A program made the position numbers and the translations under genes. Source: Paenibacillaceae bacterium (GTDB taxonomy: Bacteria > Bacillota > Bacilli > Paenibacillales > CANHGK01). From it: a stretch of 64,000 nt of DNA. Location of the stretch: positions 1 to 64,000 of the forward strand of contig CANHGK010000009.1 of the NCBI GenBank assembly GCA_947460235.1. Direction: 5' to 3'. The notes below the pieces were generated by a model. The model made no database searches. It had not been told where the DNA came from and saw only the letters and a program-made list of their open reading frames with translations. Shown one piece after another: positions 8,948-16,978 of this stretch (positions are counted from its first letter, which is position 1; every line of letters starts with the position of its first letter).

Positions 8948-11413
8948 ATGCTTGGATTACAAGCGCTATACTCAAAGTCTGAGGAAACTTCAATGCGAAA
9001 AAAAATATGGTTTAGTTCAATGGTGATCTTTTTCATCGTACAACTTGTTCAATTATTTGTTCCAAGTCCATTCCTTCATTTGATTACCCTTTTATGTGTT
9101 TTTGGATTATTGGACTGGATTTGGTGTCGATCAAAACAAATATCAACGACAATCGATCATTGGATAAAGAAAGACTTCCCACAATGGGAAGGTCCATCGG
9201 TACACATCAGTGAATTACATGCATTATTTGAGTCATTTACAAAAAAAGATTCGCGGCAATGGAATGTATCTATCGATGAAAATTGTGAACACCTTTCTTT
9301 TCATGGGTTACCTCTATTGAGACTATTGATCGAACAACAACGATTAATATCAAAAGATCATAATCTTTACCTTGAAGTTCACAAGATGATCCCTGATTCG
9401 ATTCATTTTGAACTTTCTAGTCGTCCTGAACATGATTTAGAATCGACTTTGAGAATGTGTTATCAAACGCCGGCAATCAAAACACCTCACCCGCAACAAA
9501 TAAAACAACAAAAAAGAACCAAAGAATTAGAAATTATACATGGTACCGTATGGGTCATTGGACAAGATCCTGATATAATTTTTTCTGTCCAACATTCGTT
9601 AATGAAAGAAAATATCTTATGTATTTCTCTAAATGATGAATCGGATATTTCGACGTTATCGCAACCAGATATTGTCTTAATCGATGTTGACGATCAAGCA
9701 CAAATTCAACAAGTATTAAGTTTATTAACTATGCTTGGCTTGGATGAATTCGTACTTAAATTGCTGATGGTACACCCTTCTTCCCTGATTGCAGCAGAGC
9801 GAATGATCTCAGTTGGTCTAGATGGCATAATAATTAAGCCGATAACAGAAAAAGATCTCGTTTCAATGATCAAAATGCACTTGGAAATGGCATACGAACA
9901 ACGCCAAAAAGATGAAAAATTTAAGCATGAATTTAATCAAATCCGAAATTTATTAGATCATGCAGAAAATGGATATCTAAGTTTTGGTTCAAATTTAATC
10001 GTACATGATTCACATAGTGCAGCCTGTAACCGAATTTTTAAAAAACCAATTGCAAAAGAACATTTTATAAATCTGATTGCGCAAGAAGAGTCTCATGAGG
10101 CGCGGTTACTGCACGAAATTTTAACAGAAATCATGGAATCGAAAGATTCAGTAAAACGTGCCATTATGATCGATTTACTTCCAAAAAGGGTAAACAACGA
10201 AACATATCTATTTGAAATGGACTTCCACGAAATCTTGAATGAACAAAAAGAAATTATGCATATGATGGTCATCGTTAAAGATCTTCACAAAGAAACTGCA
10301 CTCCAAACTGCGCTTTTGAATGAACGAAAACGACTTCAATTTATCGTGAACTCGATGACAAATCATAATCAGTTCATTGATCTTATTGAAAAATATAAAC
10401 GATTTTGCCTAGAAGAATTAAACGATATCTTTTATATTGGTGTATCACCAAAAACAGCATATAAACAATTTTTTCAATCCATTCATACGTTTAAAGGTGC
10501 CTTTTCACAAATGCAGTTTGTGAAATTACCAATTCAATTGCATGAATTAGAAACTGAGATTGAAAAAATGATGGAACAACCATTGCTCAATCTGGAATTT
10601 TTTACACAAAAATTAAAAAAATGCAATATTTTAGGGTGGTTAGATGATGAATTACAAGTCATTTCAGAAACACTTGGAGAATCATTTTTGACGAAACCTA
10701 AAAGCATTCAAATCGATCCCGAGAAAATTAAACATGTTGAACGATTATTGCATACGATTTTGCCTGCAAGACAATCCGTTCCACTGCATCAAGAATTAAA
10801 AAAAATGTATTACCGACCATTCAAACAATTGCTTGAACCTTACTCCGAATTATTGACTGATATTGCTCATCGCCTCGACAAATCAGTTTTACCACTTCGT
10901 TTTGAAGGTAACGATATGTTAGTTGATCAAGAACATTTTTATGATTTCTCAAGAATTCTATTGCATGTTTTCAAAAATTCAGTAGATCACGGGATTGAAT
11001 CTTTCGAAGATCGAGTATCCAATTATAAAGAACCGCGTGGTGAAATTCGTTGTACCTTTCATTGTGACCATCAATTTCTTCGGTTTCGGATTGAAGATGA
11101 TGGCAAAGGGATTTCACCAATTCGAATGAAACGAAAAGCCGTAGAAATCGGTTTACTTAGCATTGAAGAATCTACAGTAATAAATGATGAAAAGATCATT
11201 CAATTTATTTTTCATCCTATGTTTACTACGAAAACGACAGTTAGTGAAATTTCTGGACGTGGTATTGGTCTAAGTGCAGTAAAAGATATGGTTGAAAAAT
11301 TTAGAGGCAACATAAAAGTTGAATCTATTTTCGGTAAAAGCACAACATTTTGCATCGAAATTCCATATCCAGAGGGAATTGTTATTGAATCACAATTGTT
11401 TTCGACATCATAA
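8948..11413 (+). CDS. CheA-like kinase with pseudo-receiver, HPt and HATPase domains
   Basis: A protein of 821 aa with two short N-terminal hydrophobic segments (about residues 18-52), a degenerate receiver (about 198-320), a middle segment of PAS-like size, an HPt domain with H513 in SIHTFKGAF, and a CheA-type ATPase domain (N677 in LHVFKNSVDHGIE, then EDDGKGI and GRGIGLSAV). The receiver keeps D246 and the lysine of IIIKPI, but the acidic pair is G205-Q206, so Mg-dependent phosphorylation is doubtful. There is no CheW-like P5 domain, so coupling to chemoreceptors is unlikely. The start at 8948 follows AAAGGGTG; an alternative ATG at 8993 has GAGG 8 bases upstream and would begin MRKKIWFSS. 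It is paralogous to the protein at 45321-47228. Output unknown. Confidence 0.9.
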   Translation: MLGLQALYSKSEETSMRKKIWFSSMVIFFIVQLVQLFVPSPFLHLITLLCVFGLLDWIWCRSKQISTTIDHWIKKDFPQWEGPSVHISELHALFESFTKKDSRQWNVSIDENCEHLSFHGLPLLRLLIEQQRLISKDHNLYLEVHKMIPDSIHFELSSRPEHDLESTLRMCYQTPAIKTPHPQQIKQQKRTKELEIIHGTVWVIGQDPDIIFSVQHSLMKENILCISLNDESDISTLSQPDIVLIDVDDQAQIQQVLSLLTMLGLDEFVLKLLMVHPSSLIAAERMISVGLDGIIIKPITEKDLVSMIKMHLEMAYEQRQKDEKFKHEFNQIRNLLDHAENGYLSFGSNLIVHDSHSAACNRIFKKPIAKEHFINLIAQEESHEARLLHEILTEIMESKDSVKRAIMIDLLPKRVNNETYLFEMDFHEILNEQKEIMHMMVIVKDLHKETALQTALLNERKRLQFIVNSMTNHNQFIDLIEKYKRFCLEELNDIFYIGVSPKTAYKQFFQSIHTFKGAFSQMQFVKLPIQLHELETEIEKMMEQPLLNLEFFTQKLKKCNILGWLDDELQVISETLGESFLTKPKSIQIDPEKIKHVERLLHTILPARQSVPLHQELKKMYYRPFKQLLEPYSELLTDIAHRLDKSVLPLRFEGNDMLVDQEHFYDFSRILLHVFKNSVDHGIESFEDRVSNYKEPRGEIRCTFHCDHQFLRFRIEDDGKGISPIRMKRKAVEIGLLSIEESTVINDEKIIQFIFHPMFTTKTTVSEISGRGIGLSAVKDMVEKFRGNIKVESIFGKSTTFCIEIPYPEGIVIESQLFSTS

Positions 11414-11462
11414 AAGACCCTTCATTCTGCGAATTGAATCGCATGAACAAGGGTCTTTTTAA
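11412..11462. terminator. Bidirectional terminator between kinase pair and spoIIIAH
   Basis: AAAAGACCCTT and AAGGGTCTTTTT form an 11-bp stem with inner TTCAT/ATGAA pairing. A run of A on the left and T on the right lets it serve both the plus-strand kinase pair and the minus-strand spoIIIAH gene. Confidence 0.85.
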
Positions 11463-11470
11463 TTGTAAAT

Positions 11471-12034
11471 CTATGGTATCGCCTGAACCATCACTTGATC
11501 TGGCCCAACATGTAATTCATTGGTGACCATTTTCATAATCGATGTTGCTTGATGATTCGTTAATCCCTTTGATTGAACCATCACTCGATATTGATCTTGT
11601 TCTTCAAGTAAAACCGCATCGTGATACGTTTGACTTAATTTTTCTTCGATATCCGTCATTTTCTCATCCAGATCCTCAAGTTTTGATACGGCTTGATATG
11701 CATCATTCATCGTTTCTGAATCAGTATGTGTGTCATTAATTACATTTAAATAGGAATCTGTTTTTTTAGAAATTTCAAGTTGTTTTTGTTCATGCATCGT
11801 TTGGAACATTTGTGCTGATTTTGATGAAGGACTCGGTTCAGGCGATGCCATCGGACCATTTGTTTTCAATGCATTAACTTCGATTCCACTGTCTCCGGAA
11901 ACGAGACTTTTACTTACCCACCGGTCAACACCATCCCATGGATTTATCGGATCCGTCATCACATAGAATACAGAAAACCCAACCATTAAACTGAACATTG
12001 TCACTAACCAAACCGCTTGCCGTTTATTGTGCAT
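11471..12034 (-). CDS. spoIIIAH: Stage III sporulation protein AH
   Basis: SpoIIIAH (187 aa) is the mother-cell half of the SpoIIQ-SpoIIIAH channel that joins mother cell and forespore. One N-terminal transmembrane helix (about residues 8-27, after MHNKRQAVWLVT) is followed by a Ser/Pro-rich spacer, a helical region and the C-terminal ring-forming YscJ/FliF-like domain (about 115-187, with QYRVMVQSKGLTNHQAT). In B. subtilis it is the last gene of the spoIIIA operon just upstream of accB; here it stands alone with lysC upstream and the kinase pair between it and accB. GGAGG lies 10 bases before the ATG. Confidence 0.9.
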   Translation of the reverse strand: MHNKRQAVWLVTMFSLMVGFSVFYVMTDPINPWDGVDRWVSKSLVSGDSGIEVNALKTNGPMASPEPSPSSKSAQMFQTMHEQKQLEISKKTDSYLNVINDTHTDSETMNDAYQAVSKLEDLDEKMTDIEEKLSQTYHDAVLLEEQDQYRVMVQSKGLTNHQATSIMKMVTNELHVGPDQVMVQAIP

Positions 12035-12067
12035 CTCCGCTCATCCTCCAAGTTCATTTGTGTTTCC

Positions 12068-12096
12068 AACTTATGAGGTCTAATCACGGGTTATGA
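12068..12096 (-). promoter_or_regulatory. Sigma-E-like promoter for spoIIIAH
   Basis: On the minus strand TCATAAC (12090-12096) lies 14 bases from CATAAGTT (12068-12075). Both resemble the mother-cell sigma-E elements (-35 KMATATW, -10 CATACAHT) at the expected spacing, and the spoIIIAH start is about 34 bases downstream. No sigma-A promoter is evident here. This would give the detached gene the compartment-specific expression that spoIIIA normally has. Confidence 0.45.
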
Positions 12097-12110
12097 GTAC
12101 TTCTTGTAAA

Positions 12111-12148
12111 TAAAAAAGAACAACTCGTATTAACATACGAATTGCTCC
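12111..12148 (-). terminator. Terminator after lysC
   Basis: A 13-bp stem (GAGCAATTCGTAT with ATACGAGTTGTTC, two G-U pairs) and a 4-base loop are followed by six T residues on the minus strand, just after the lysC stop. It isolates spoIIIAH from lysC transcription. Confidence 0.9.
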
Positions 12149-12153
12149 TCATT

Positions 12154-13407
12154 TTATCGACGATCTGATGGTCCACCAACAAATGCTTCTGTTGCAGTAT
12201 CTAAACCGTACGCTGTATGCAGTTCTGCAATGATTTCTTTGAAACGATCCAATTCAACCACACAAGATACTTTTATTTCTGATGTACTGACCATTTTTAT
12301 GCTGATGCCCATTTTTGCAATGGTATCAAACATTTTGGCTGCAACGCCTGGATTTGAGACCATTCCGGCTCCAACAATAGATATTTTCACTAAGTTTTTC
12401 TCAACTTCACATTCACGATAACCGATTTGCGATTGGATACTTTGAACGACTTCAACTGCTTTGTCTGAATCGTCTAGTCCAACTGTAAATGAAAAATCAG
12501 CACTTCCATGCAAAACACCACTTTGAACGATAATATCAACGTCAATCCCTGCATTTGCGAGTGAAGTAAATACATTAGCTAATTGCCCTGCTCGGTCAGG
12601 AACGCCCAAAATACTGATCCTTGCTACACTCTTATCATAGGCGATTCCACGAACGACTACGCCTTGTTCCATATCTGCATCCTCCTCAACCAATGTACCT
12701 GGTTGTTGTGTAAAACTGGATCGAACAACCAATTTCACGTGATAATGTTTGGCATATTCAACGGCGCGTGGATGTAAAACAGCCGCACCAAGGTTCGCCA
12801 ATTCAAGCATTTCATCATATGAAATTTCATTAAGTTTACGTGCGACGCGAACAATTCGAGGATCCGTAGAGTAAATCCCATCAACATCCGTATAAATTTC
12901 GCACAAATCAGCCTTGAGCGCCGCTGCAAGTGCAACTGCGGTTGTATCCGAACCGCCACGCCCGAGTGTGGTTATATCGCCTTCTTCTGTAACCCCTTGG
13001 AAACCCGCTACAATCGCTACATTTCCATTATCTACAGCATTAAAAATACGTTGCGGATCAATTGAAGAAATGCGCGCTTTGCTATGCACAGCCTCAGTCT
13101 TAATCCCCGCTTGCCATCCAGTAAACGATTTTGCCTGACCATTAATACTTCCAATGGCCATTGACAATAATGAAACCGATACTTGTTCTCCAGTCGTTAA
13201 CAACATATCCATCTCGCGAGCGGAAGGATTGCTATTAATCTTCTTCGACAAATCAATCAAATCATCCGTCGTATCTCCCATTGCCGATACAACCACAACA
13301 ATTTGATTGCCCTCTTGTTGACGAGCAATGATTCGTCTTGCAACATTCATCATACGTTCAGGCGTTCCAACGGAACTGCCTCCAAATTTCATGACGATGA
13401 GCGCCAA
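12154..13407 (-). CDS. lysC: Aspartate kinase (lysine-sensitive type, alpha subunit)
   Basis: Aspartokinase (417 aa) phosphorylates aspartate at the entry to lysine, diaminopimelate, threonine and methionine synthesis. The kinase domain shows MKFGGSSVGTPERM at the start, TTLGRGGSDTTAVALA and the IYTDVDGIYSTDPR segment; two ACT domains follow (about residues 265-330 and 342-405). The start TTG at 13407 was chosen because GGGAG lies 8 bases upstream; an ATG five codons later is the alternative. An internal start (see 12670-12687) would yield a separate beta subunit, as in B. subtilis aspartokinase II. It has its own promoter and a leader of only about 30 bases, too short for a lysine riboswitch. 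Confidence 0.95.
   Translation of the reverse strand: MALIVMKFGGSSVGTPERMMNVARRIIARQQEGNQIVVVVSAMGDTTDDLIDLSKKINSNPSAREMDMLLTTGEQVSVSLLSMAIGSINGQAKSFTGWQAGIKTEAVHSKARISSIDPQRIFNAVDNGNVAIVAGFQGVTEEGDITTLGRGGSDTTAVALAAALKADLCEIYTDVDGIYSTDPRIVRVARKLNEISYDEMLELANLGAAVLHPRAVEYAKHYHVKLVVRSSFTQQPGTLVEEDADMEQGVVVRGIAYDKSVARISILGVPDRAGQLANVFTSLANAGIDVDIIVQSGVLHGSADFSFTVGLDDSDKAVEVVQSIQSQIGYRECEVEKNLVKISIVGAGMVSNPGVAAKMFDTIAKMGISIKMVSTSEIKVSCVVELDRFKEIIAELHTAYGLDTATEAFVGGPSDRR
12670..12687 (-). promoter_or_regulatory. Internal ribosome site and start for aspartokinase beta subunit
   Basis: Inside lysC, GAGGAGG (12681-12687) stands exactly 8 bases before an in-frame ATG (12670-12672, codon 246). Translation from it gives 172 residues that comprise only the ACT regulatory domains (MEQGVVVRGIAYD onwards). 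B. subtilis LysC is known to make a beta subunit of about this size from an internal start; here the strength and spacing of the site argue that the same is true. Confidence 0.75.
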
Positions 13408-13443
13408 TCTGCTCACTCCCAATGTAAAATAAAATTCTTAAAT

Positions 13444-13472
13444 AGTATATCAAAGATGTTAGCGTCTGAAAA
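13444..13472 (-). promoter_or_regulatory. Sigma-A-type promoter for lysC
   Basis: TTTTCA (13467-13472) and TATACT (13444-13449) on the minus strand are 17 bases apart, overlapping the end of the upstream protease gene. The lysC start is 37 bases below the -10. The short leader leaves no room for an L-box riboswitch. Confidence 0.5.
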
Positions 13473-14232
13473 CCTGTAAAGTCTGAATCTGATAAACCGC
13501 TTCACTCACATGTTTGATCGGGTACACTCGTAACGAATCTGCACCTGCAATTTGCTTTGATTTCCAAAAATCGACAGACGATATCGCTTCTTGCTCCTCT
13601 TCGAAGGGAACAAATACAATTTGGATACCAGCATCAATTGCTGACTTAATTTTCCACTTCAATCCACCAATTTCACCAACTTCGCCATCTTCTGTTACGG
13701 TTCCAGTAGCCGCAATCCGGTAACCTTTTGCCATCTCATCTTTACTTAACGAATCGGCAAATGCTAGACAAAATGCACTGCCTGCAGACGGCCCACCAAC
13801 ATCGGTTCCCTCTAGCTTAAATTGAAAAGTAACATCCTGATTCAGCGTTTGTTTTAGCAATTTTGATGAACAAGATTTGGAAATTTCAATGGTATCTGTC
13901 ATTACTTTATGTTGACGGTCTGTATACTGTGAATTGGTTTCCCCTGGTTTCATTAACCATTCTTCAGGAATGATTTCGTAATCATTCGGATTTAATTTTG
14001 CATATACATACGAAAGCACCGTCAAATGCAATAATTTTACGGTTAGAAAATTCCAGTCTCCAAGCGTTTGTACATGGTCGTCTTTCGTAAACATCGAAGA
14101 AATTGGATACACTGTACCAGGCATTAATGCAACGTATGGAACAGACCAATTGGTAACAACCACTAAAATCGCGGTATATAACCAAATTTGATATTTTTTT
14201 AAAAAAAGTATAAATCGATCACGCATGAACAT
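13459..14232 (-). CDS. YlbL-like membrane Lon-type protease lacking the PDZ domain
   Basis: A protein of 257 aa with an N-terminal transmembrane helix (about residues 13-33) and a C-terminal Lon-type proteolytic domain (about 130-230). The catalytic serine lies in DVGGPSAGSAF and the lysine in GEIGGLKWKIKSAI. The N-terminal segment (NFLTVKLLHLTVLSYVYAKL, then EEWLMKPGETNSQYTDRQ) matches the YlbL/SdrC family, but the PDZ domain of about 85 residues that normally lies before the protease domain is absent, which makes the protein much shorter than B. subtilis YlbL (about 340 aa). The start follows GGAGG by 7 bases. Gene order coaD-ylbL is as in Bacillus, without ylbJ and ylbK between. Confidence 0.85.
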   Translation of the reverse strand: MFMRDRFILFLKKYQIWLYTAILVVVTNWSVPYVALMPGTVYPISSMFTKDDHVQTLGDWNFLTVKLLHLTVLSYVYAKLNPNDYEIIPEEWLMKPGETNSQYTDRQHKVMTDTIEISKSCSSKLLKQTLNQDVTFQFKLEGTDVGGPSAGSAFCLAFADSLSKDEMAKGYRIAATGTVTEDGEVGEIGGLKWKIKSAIDAGIQIVFVPFEEEQEAISSVDFWKSKQIAGADSLRVYPIKHVSEAVYQIQTLQVFRR

Positions 14233-14245
14233 GAACAAGCCTCCG

Positions 14246-15296
<1,051 letters not shown>

Positions 15297-15300
<4 letters not shown>

Positions 15301-15710
15301 GAATTTCGACCTCCAACTTCTTCAGACCTTAGTTCTAATACCGCAAATGCCATTGCCTGCGTTTCCGTATGTGTAATTGATAAATGCATTTGGAAACTCG
15401 AACTTCCTGCATGATGAACGATTCCATTAGGTAAATAAACGAGCGGTTTGCCATGATGGTCAGGTAAGATTTCAATTGACACAAACGATAATGCTTCGCC
15501 AATGCCAGTCCCCCATGCTTTAGCGATCGCTTCTTTTGCAGCAAAACGTCCCGCCAACCATTCAATTTGACGTCTGTGTGATTTATATTGTGTAAATATC
15601 TGTTGTTCTCGATCGCTTAAAATGCGCGAAACAAATCGTTTGCCGAAACGTTCATAGCAGTTTTCAACCCGCATTAAATCGACAAGATCTGTACCTATTC
15701 CGCCAATCAT
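15297..15710 (-). CDS. acpS: Holo-[acyl-carrier-protein] synthase
   Basis: AcpS (137 aa) moves phosphopantetheine from CoA to the serine of acyl carrier protein, in this window the product of acpP (41149-41385). The family motifs IGTDLVDLMRVE and RFAAKEAIAKAWGTGIG are present, and LSITHTETQAMAFAVLE at the C-terminus. The start at 15710 is fixed by GGAGG 6 bases upstream; it overlaps the end of the upstream HEAT gene by 4 bases. Being 15-20 residues longer than most homologues is due to a short C-terminal extension. Confidence 0.95.
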
Positions 15711-16849
15711 GTGTGTCCTCCGCCCATCTGTTGCCATATCGAACCAGCGGCCGCTACTCCTAATTCGATCCGAACAATTGCCATTTTAATTTGCATTCGC
15801 ACTTCAAACGCGGCGTCATCACTCGCTTCTTTCAATGGTTCTAAACATTGTTCCGTTCCAAATTCGTATAAAAACCTAGCTGCACGCCATCTTACCATTC
15901 GGCTAGCATCGACCAGTAATGATTCCATCGCTTGCTGTGCTCTTAAATCTCCGCGGTCAGTAAGTGAATCACCAATGGTTCGCCTAACAATCGCTGATTC
16001 ATCATGTAATGCATCTATTAATGCAGGTACTACATCAAATTCTTGAATTGTATTCAGAACAACACCAGCAAGTCTGCGAACCGCCATAAATTTATCATTC
16101 AATAAGGGGATGATGACTGGAAAATATGTTTCATCCAACGGTTGTCGTTGCAACAAGGATAATAATTGATATCGGACTTTCCAGTCTGAATCAGTCGCCT
16201 GAACTGCTGCCTCTTGTACCGATACCTGTTGACGAATATTAACAGGGTTCATCACTTCGCTGATCAATTGTAATGATTGATCATATATCGCCCCATATGC
16301 CGCGGGACATTCCAAAATCAACTCTTCCGCAATTGACTCCACATTTCCATAACGATGTTCTAATTCAACCCACTTGCGCTCTTCAACAACGTTCCCACCT
16401 TGACGTGACAATTTCATGACCAATTGACGATACTCATCGGGAGCGGCTACTCGTTGTTCGCGTAGACCAATAACAAACTTCCATTGAATTGGTAATCCAG
16501 CAAATATCTGCACCCAAATGTGAACTTCTTGCTCATCCATTATGATGGCTTGTGCCCCATCCTCCGAGACGCTAAGTGTATCTGCAGATGCACCGAATAG
16601 CGATAAACCGCGAAATTGAATAACAATTCCATCCCATTCCACTTCAGATTTTTTATCGATTGCAATAAAATCCGCTGCGTGAAATACGGACCGGACTCCA
16701 TCAATCGTAAATAGAGGCTGTATCCAGTCTGGTGCTTCTAACTTATTTGCAATTGTGTATTCAAAACGTAAGCCATCCGCTACTGTTATGTCGAGTTGGC
16801 AACGCAATGTTTGTGGACTTGGTGTTGGTTCAATTGATAACACACGCAC
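15707..16849 (-). CDS. YpgR/CvfC-like protein (Nfu N-terminal domain plus HEAT repeats)
   Basis: A soluble protein of 380 aa. Residues about 1-85 resemble the Nfu/NifU N-terminal scaffold domain (EPTPSPQTLRCQLD, then a GVRSVFHAADFIAI segment); the C-terminal half carries HEAT-like repeats (for example DDKFMAVRRLAG-, DESAIVRRTIGD- and DASRMVRWRAAR-type units). This architecture matches B. subtilis YpgR and S. aureus conserved virulence factor C, whose molecular role is unclear. No FeS-ligating CxxC motif is visible, so iron-sulfur carriage is not supported. The GTG start follows GAGGTG by 6 bases. It overlaps acpS, so it heads that operon. Confidence 0.8.
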   Translation of the reverse strand: MRVLSIEPTPSPQTLRCQLDITVADGLRFEYTIANKLEAPDWIQPLFTIDGVRSVFHAADFIAIDKKSEVEWDGIVIQFRGLSLFGASADTLSVSEDGAQAIIMDEQEVHIWVQIFAGLPIQWKFVIGLREQRVAAPDEYRQLVMKLSRQGGNVVEERKWVELEHRYGNVESIAEELILECPAAYGAIYDQSLQLISEVMNPVNIRQQVSVQEAAVQATDSDWKVRYQLLSLLQRQPLDETYFPVIIPLLNDKFMAVRRLAGVVLNTIQEFDVVPALIDALHDESAIVRRTIGDSLTDRGDLRAQQAMESLLVDASRMVRWRAARFLYEFGTEQCLEPLKEASDDAAFEVRMQIKMAIVRIELGVAAAGSIWQQMGGGHT

Positions 16850-16867
16850 GAAAATCACCTCTTTACA

Positions 16868-16896
16868 GTTATACGTCATTCATAGAAATTTTCCAA
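16868..16896 (-). promoter_or_regulatory. Candidate promoter for the HEAT protein-acpS operon
   Basis: TTGGAA (16891-16896) and TATAAC (16868-16873) on the minus strand are 17 bases apart. The start codon is only about 19 bases below the -10, so the leader would be very short but still contain the GAGGTG site. Confidence 0.45.
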
Positions 16897-16931
16897 CTTT
16901 TTCAGCAAAAATAAGTAATTAAATCAAACAA

Positions 16932-16969
16932 GCAGTTTCGAAGCAATGGTCATTTTGCTTCGAAACTGC
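16932..16969 (-). terminator. Terminator after the second hybrid kinase
   Basis: A perfect 15-bp stem (GCAGTTTCGAAGCAA and its complement) with an 8-base loop lies just after the stop of the minus-strand kinase gene. The following bases (TTGTTTGATTT) are only moderately T-rich. Confidence 0.7.
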
Positions 16970-16978
16970 AACAAGTAA

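Noticed and set aside
9560..9700. An intact response receiver in the CheA-like protein
   Set aside because: The two acidic metal-binding residues are replaced by G205-Q206.
6514..11413. A chemotaxis operon
   Set aside because: No CheW, CheY, CheB/R or receptor gene is nearby and the CheA-like protein has no P5 domain.
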